Origin: Sphingobacteriia bacterium
GTDB taxonomy: Bacteria > Bacteroidota > Bacteroidia > Chitinophagales > Chitinophagaceae
Reading direction: 5' to 3'
Assembly: GCA_017304675.1 (NCBI GenBank)
Contig: JAFKLS010000021.1
Coordinates: forward strand, 62,001 to 126,000
Length of the DNA: 64,000 nucleotides
How positions within the stretch are numbered: the stretch's first letter is position 1; each line of letters starts with the position of its first letter. Under the pieces are notes generated by a model. That model was given only the letters and a program-made list of their open reading frames with translations, made no database searches and was not told where the DNA came from. Of the stretch, positions 62,749 through 64,000 are shown one piece after another. Position numbers and translations under genes: made by a program.

Positions 62749-63546
62749 TTAAAAGCGTACTGTAAAATGTTGTTTTATTTTAAATTCTTTTCTGAACAGA
62801 ACAATCCCTATAAAAAAAAGATCTATGGTTGCTGTAACAGCTTCATGCTGCTGTACCCATTGCCATGCTTTTTCCATTTCACTGCTCCAGTGAATATCGT
62901 CTAAAATCATCATTCCATACTCATTCATTTTGGGAAGCATCTCTAAAAAATAGCGGATTGTTGGTTCGTACCGATGGTTCCCATCTATATACACCACATC
63001 TAATTGCCTGATAGTTGAAAGGAATGGAAGAAGTGTTTCATCAAAATTGCCCCTGATAATTTCTATATTATTTAAACCAAGCTGTTGAAAGTTTTTTTCT
63101 GCTAAAGCAGCCACAGCTTCTGCCCCTTCAAATGTAAAAACCTTCCCTTCTTTATTGGCCATAGCAAAATAAGCCGTGGAAATACCCAAAGAAGTGCCTA
63201 GCTCTACAACAGATTTGTATTGATAATGCTGTACTATCTTAAAAAAGAGTTGCCCGAATTTTTTGGGTTTTAAAGAAGAGGATGCTATTTTTTTTACTGT
63301 TCTTTCACTCGTAGAACTTATTCTTGAACCGGCACCATAATCTTGCAGTTTTAAAACAGTTTTATCTGCACGAAAGGTTTCTCTTTTCTGTTCTATTGTA
63401 TTGAAGTATTGCACCGAACTACGATTGTTCAGTACTTTCTCTATAAAATCATACACAAAAGGAGAATGAACACCATGCCCCTTTCCGTTCATGGCAGAAA
63501 AAAAATACCGGATATATTTTACACCTAATTGAAAAGGATTATACAT
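62749..63546 (-). CDS. Class I SAM-dependent methyltransferase (O-methyltransferase-like)
   Basis: A 265-residue protein whose C-terminal two thirds form a Rossmann methyltransferase: VVELGTSLGISTAYFA (motif I, about 113-128), VFTFEGAEAVAALAEKNF (motif II acidic residue), LDVVYIDGNHRYEPTIRYF (motif IV, about 192-210) and MILDDIHW. This resembles the catechol O-methyltransferase/methyltransferase_24 group. The N-terminal region includes GHGVHSPFVYDFIEKVL. Substrate unknown. It overlaps the upstream membrane-protein gene by eight bases. Confidence 0.85.
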   Translation of the reverse strand: MYNPFQLGVKYIRYFFSAMNGKGHGVHSPFVYDFIEKVLNNRSSVQYFNTIEQKRETFRADKTVLKLQDYGAGSRISSTSERTVKKIASSSLKPKKFGQLFFKIVQHYQYKSVVELGTSLGISTAYFAMANKEGKVFTFEGAEAVAALAEKNFQQLGLNNIEIIRGNFDETLLPFLSTIRQLDVVYIDGNHRYEPTIRYFLEMLPKMNEYGMMILDDIHWSSEMEKAWQWVQQHEAVTATIDLFFIGIVLFRKEFKIKQHFTVRF

Positions 63547-64000
63547 GTTTTATTCTTTGAGAAGGCAATTGATGATTTAGCCAAAGAAATGCATATAAGG
63601 CTACCATTAAACTGAAATAGTTAAGCGTTTTTACAAGGAAATCTACAGAAAAAACGTTGAAAGAAAAGTAATAGTCATTCATCCACAACAAAACAAATAT
63701 GCCAAGAGAAAGTGTAATGCTGGTTTCCATTTTTTTTACCAGGAATAAAGCTGAAATAAGTACAATCAGTATTATTCTTATCTCAAAAAAACCAATAGTG
63801 TAATGATAATTTGTGGTTGGAGAGAAATGGCGTATAAATTTTACCAGGTGGTATATTCTTGATAATAAAGTAACCGTGTACAACAGTAGCCCGTAGTTTA
63901 AAACAGCCAGTACATTTTTGGCAAGTGTTCTATTTTTCACGAACAATAATAATACAACAGGAAGTAATAGCTGGTAAGCTGTTGCGTTAAAATACATCAT
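63539..64000 (-). CDS. Integral membrane protein, unknown function (at window edge)
   Basis: An open frame of 153 residues ending at 63539, with Met codons at 63997 and 64000 on the very edge; the true start may lie outside. Four or five hydrophobic helices are visible (YQLLLPVVLLLFV, YGLLLYTVTLL, IILIVLISALFLV, ITLSLGIFVLLWM, YFSLMVALYAFLWL). No family recognised. The eight-base overlap with the methyltransferase gene indicates one transcript. Confidence 0.65.
   Translation of the reverse strand: MMYFNATAYQLLLPVVLLLFVKNRTLAKNVLAVLNYGLLLYTVTLLSRIYHLVKFIRHFSPTTNYHYTIGFFEIRIILIVLISALFLVKKMETSITLSLGIFVLLWMNDYYFSFNVFSVDFLVKTLNYFSLMVALYAFLWLNHQLPSQRIKHV

Noticed and set aside
1..64000. tRNA, rRNA, CRISPR arrays or prophage
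   Set aside because: Intergenic gaps were read on both strands; none shows a tRNA arm pattern, rRNA core sequence, repeat-spacer structure or phage genes.

Overview
The window reads as chromosomal DNA of a Bacteroidota bacterium, most likely of the Chitinophagia (inference). The evidence is a SusC/SusD pair, two Oar-type TonB-dependent receptors, DUF4251, DUF3857/transglutaminase and DUF1343 (NamZ) proteins, AT-rich DNA, promoters of the TAnnTTTG type, few Shine-Dalgarno sequences, and many envelope proteins with MKK-type signal peptides. It is gene-dense: no stretch over 300 bases lacks a gene. I see no tRNA, rRNA, CRISPR array, transposase, integrase or phage gene.

Layout. 1-802: 5' part of mutS (minus), cut by the window edge. 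1063-3907: a serine hydrolase and a secreted M28 peptidase. 4018-7485: a plus-strand housekeeping run (SpoU/TrmH methyltransferase, UbiA-type prenyltransferase, ruvX, def, a secreted protein). 7532-10863: a minus-strand operon with an ECF sigma factor, a membrane protein with five exact 29-residue repeats plus a beta-barrel-like C-terminus, and a lipoprotein. 10952-14035: GCS2-type carboxylate-amine ligase and ATP-grasp ligase, divergent from an alpha/beta hydrolase. 14114-20977: two paralogous Oar-like outer-membrane receptors. 21173-30917: ribBA, DUF4442, M1 peptidase, NTF2-like, DUF4251, RRM protein, clpB, a second serine hydrolase, DUF421.

30934-34839 holds two adjacent DUF3857/transglutaminase-like genes; the upstream one is broken by a single-base frameshift and lacks the catalytic Cys and His. 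34917-37714: queG, a DUF1905/YdeI protein and bioA. 37781-44288: a deoR-susC-susD operon divergent from anmK, which suggests amino-sugar or muropeptide uptake. 44283-45904: SRPBCC protein and an ABC-2 permease without an ATPase. 46021-46916: an Xre/RES toxin-antitoxin pair. 46919-50768: folK, deoxynucleoside kinase, MFS transporter, YkgJ-type protein, fatty acid hydroxylase family protein. 50952-56648: gcvP, M20 peptidase, pepT. 56791-64000: membrane protein, FKBP isomerase, NamZ-like muramidase, fmt, LysM/RlpA-like protein, RsmF-type and class I methyltransferases, and a membrane protein at the right edge.

Most of the window is core metabolism and envelope biology. Nothing in it is clearly an undescribed defence or mobile system. 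The parts best worth a second look are the ECF-sigma/29-residue-repeat operon, the amidoligase-type cluster, the SusCD/DeoR/AnmK locus read together with NamZ, the split transglutaminase pseudoenzyme, and several genes whose -7 promoter element lies only 4-8 bases before the start codon, implying leaderless mRNAs. Many convergent gene pairs are separated by strong, often perfectly symmetrical hairpins.
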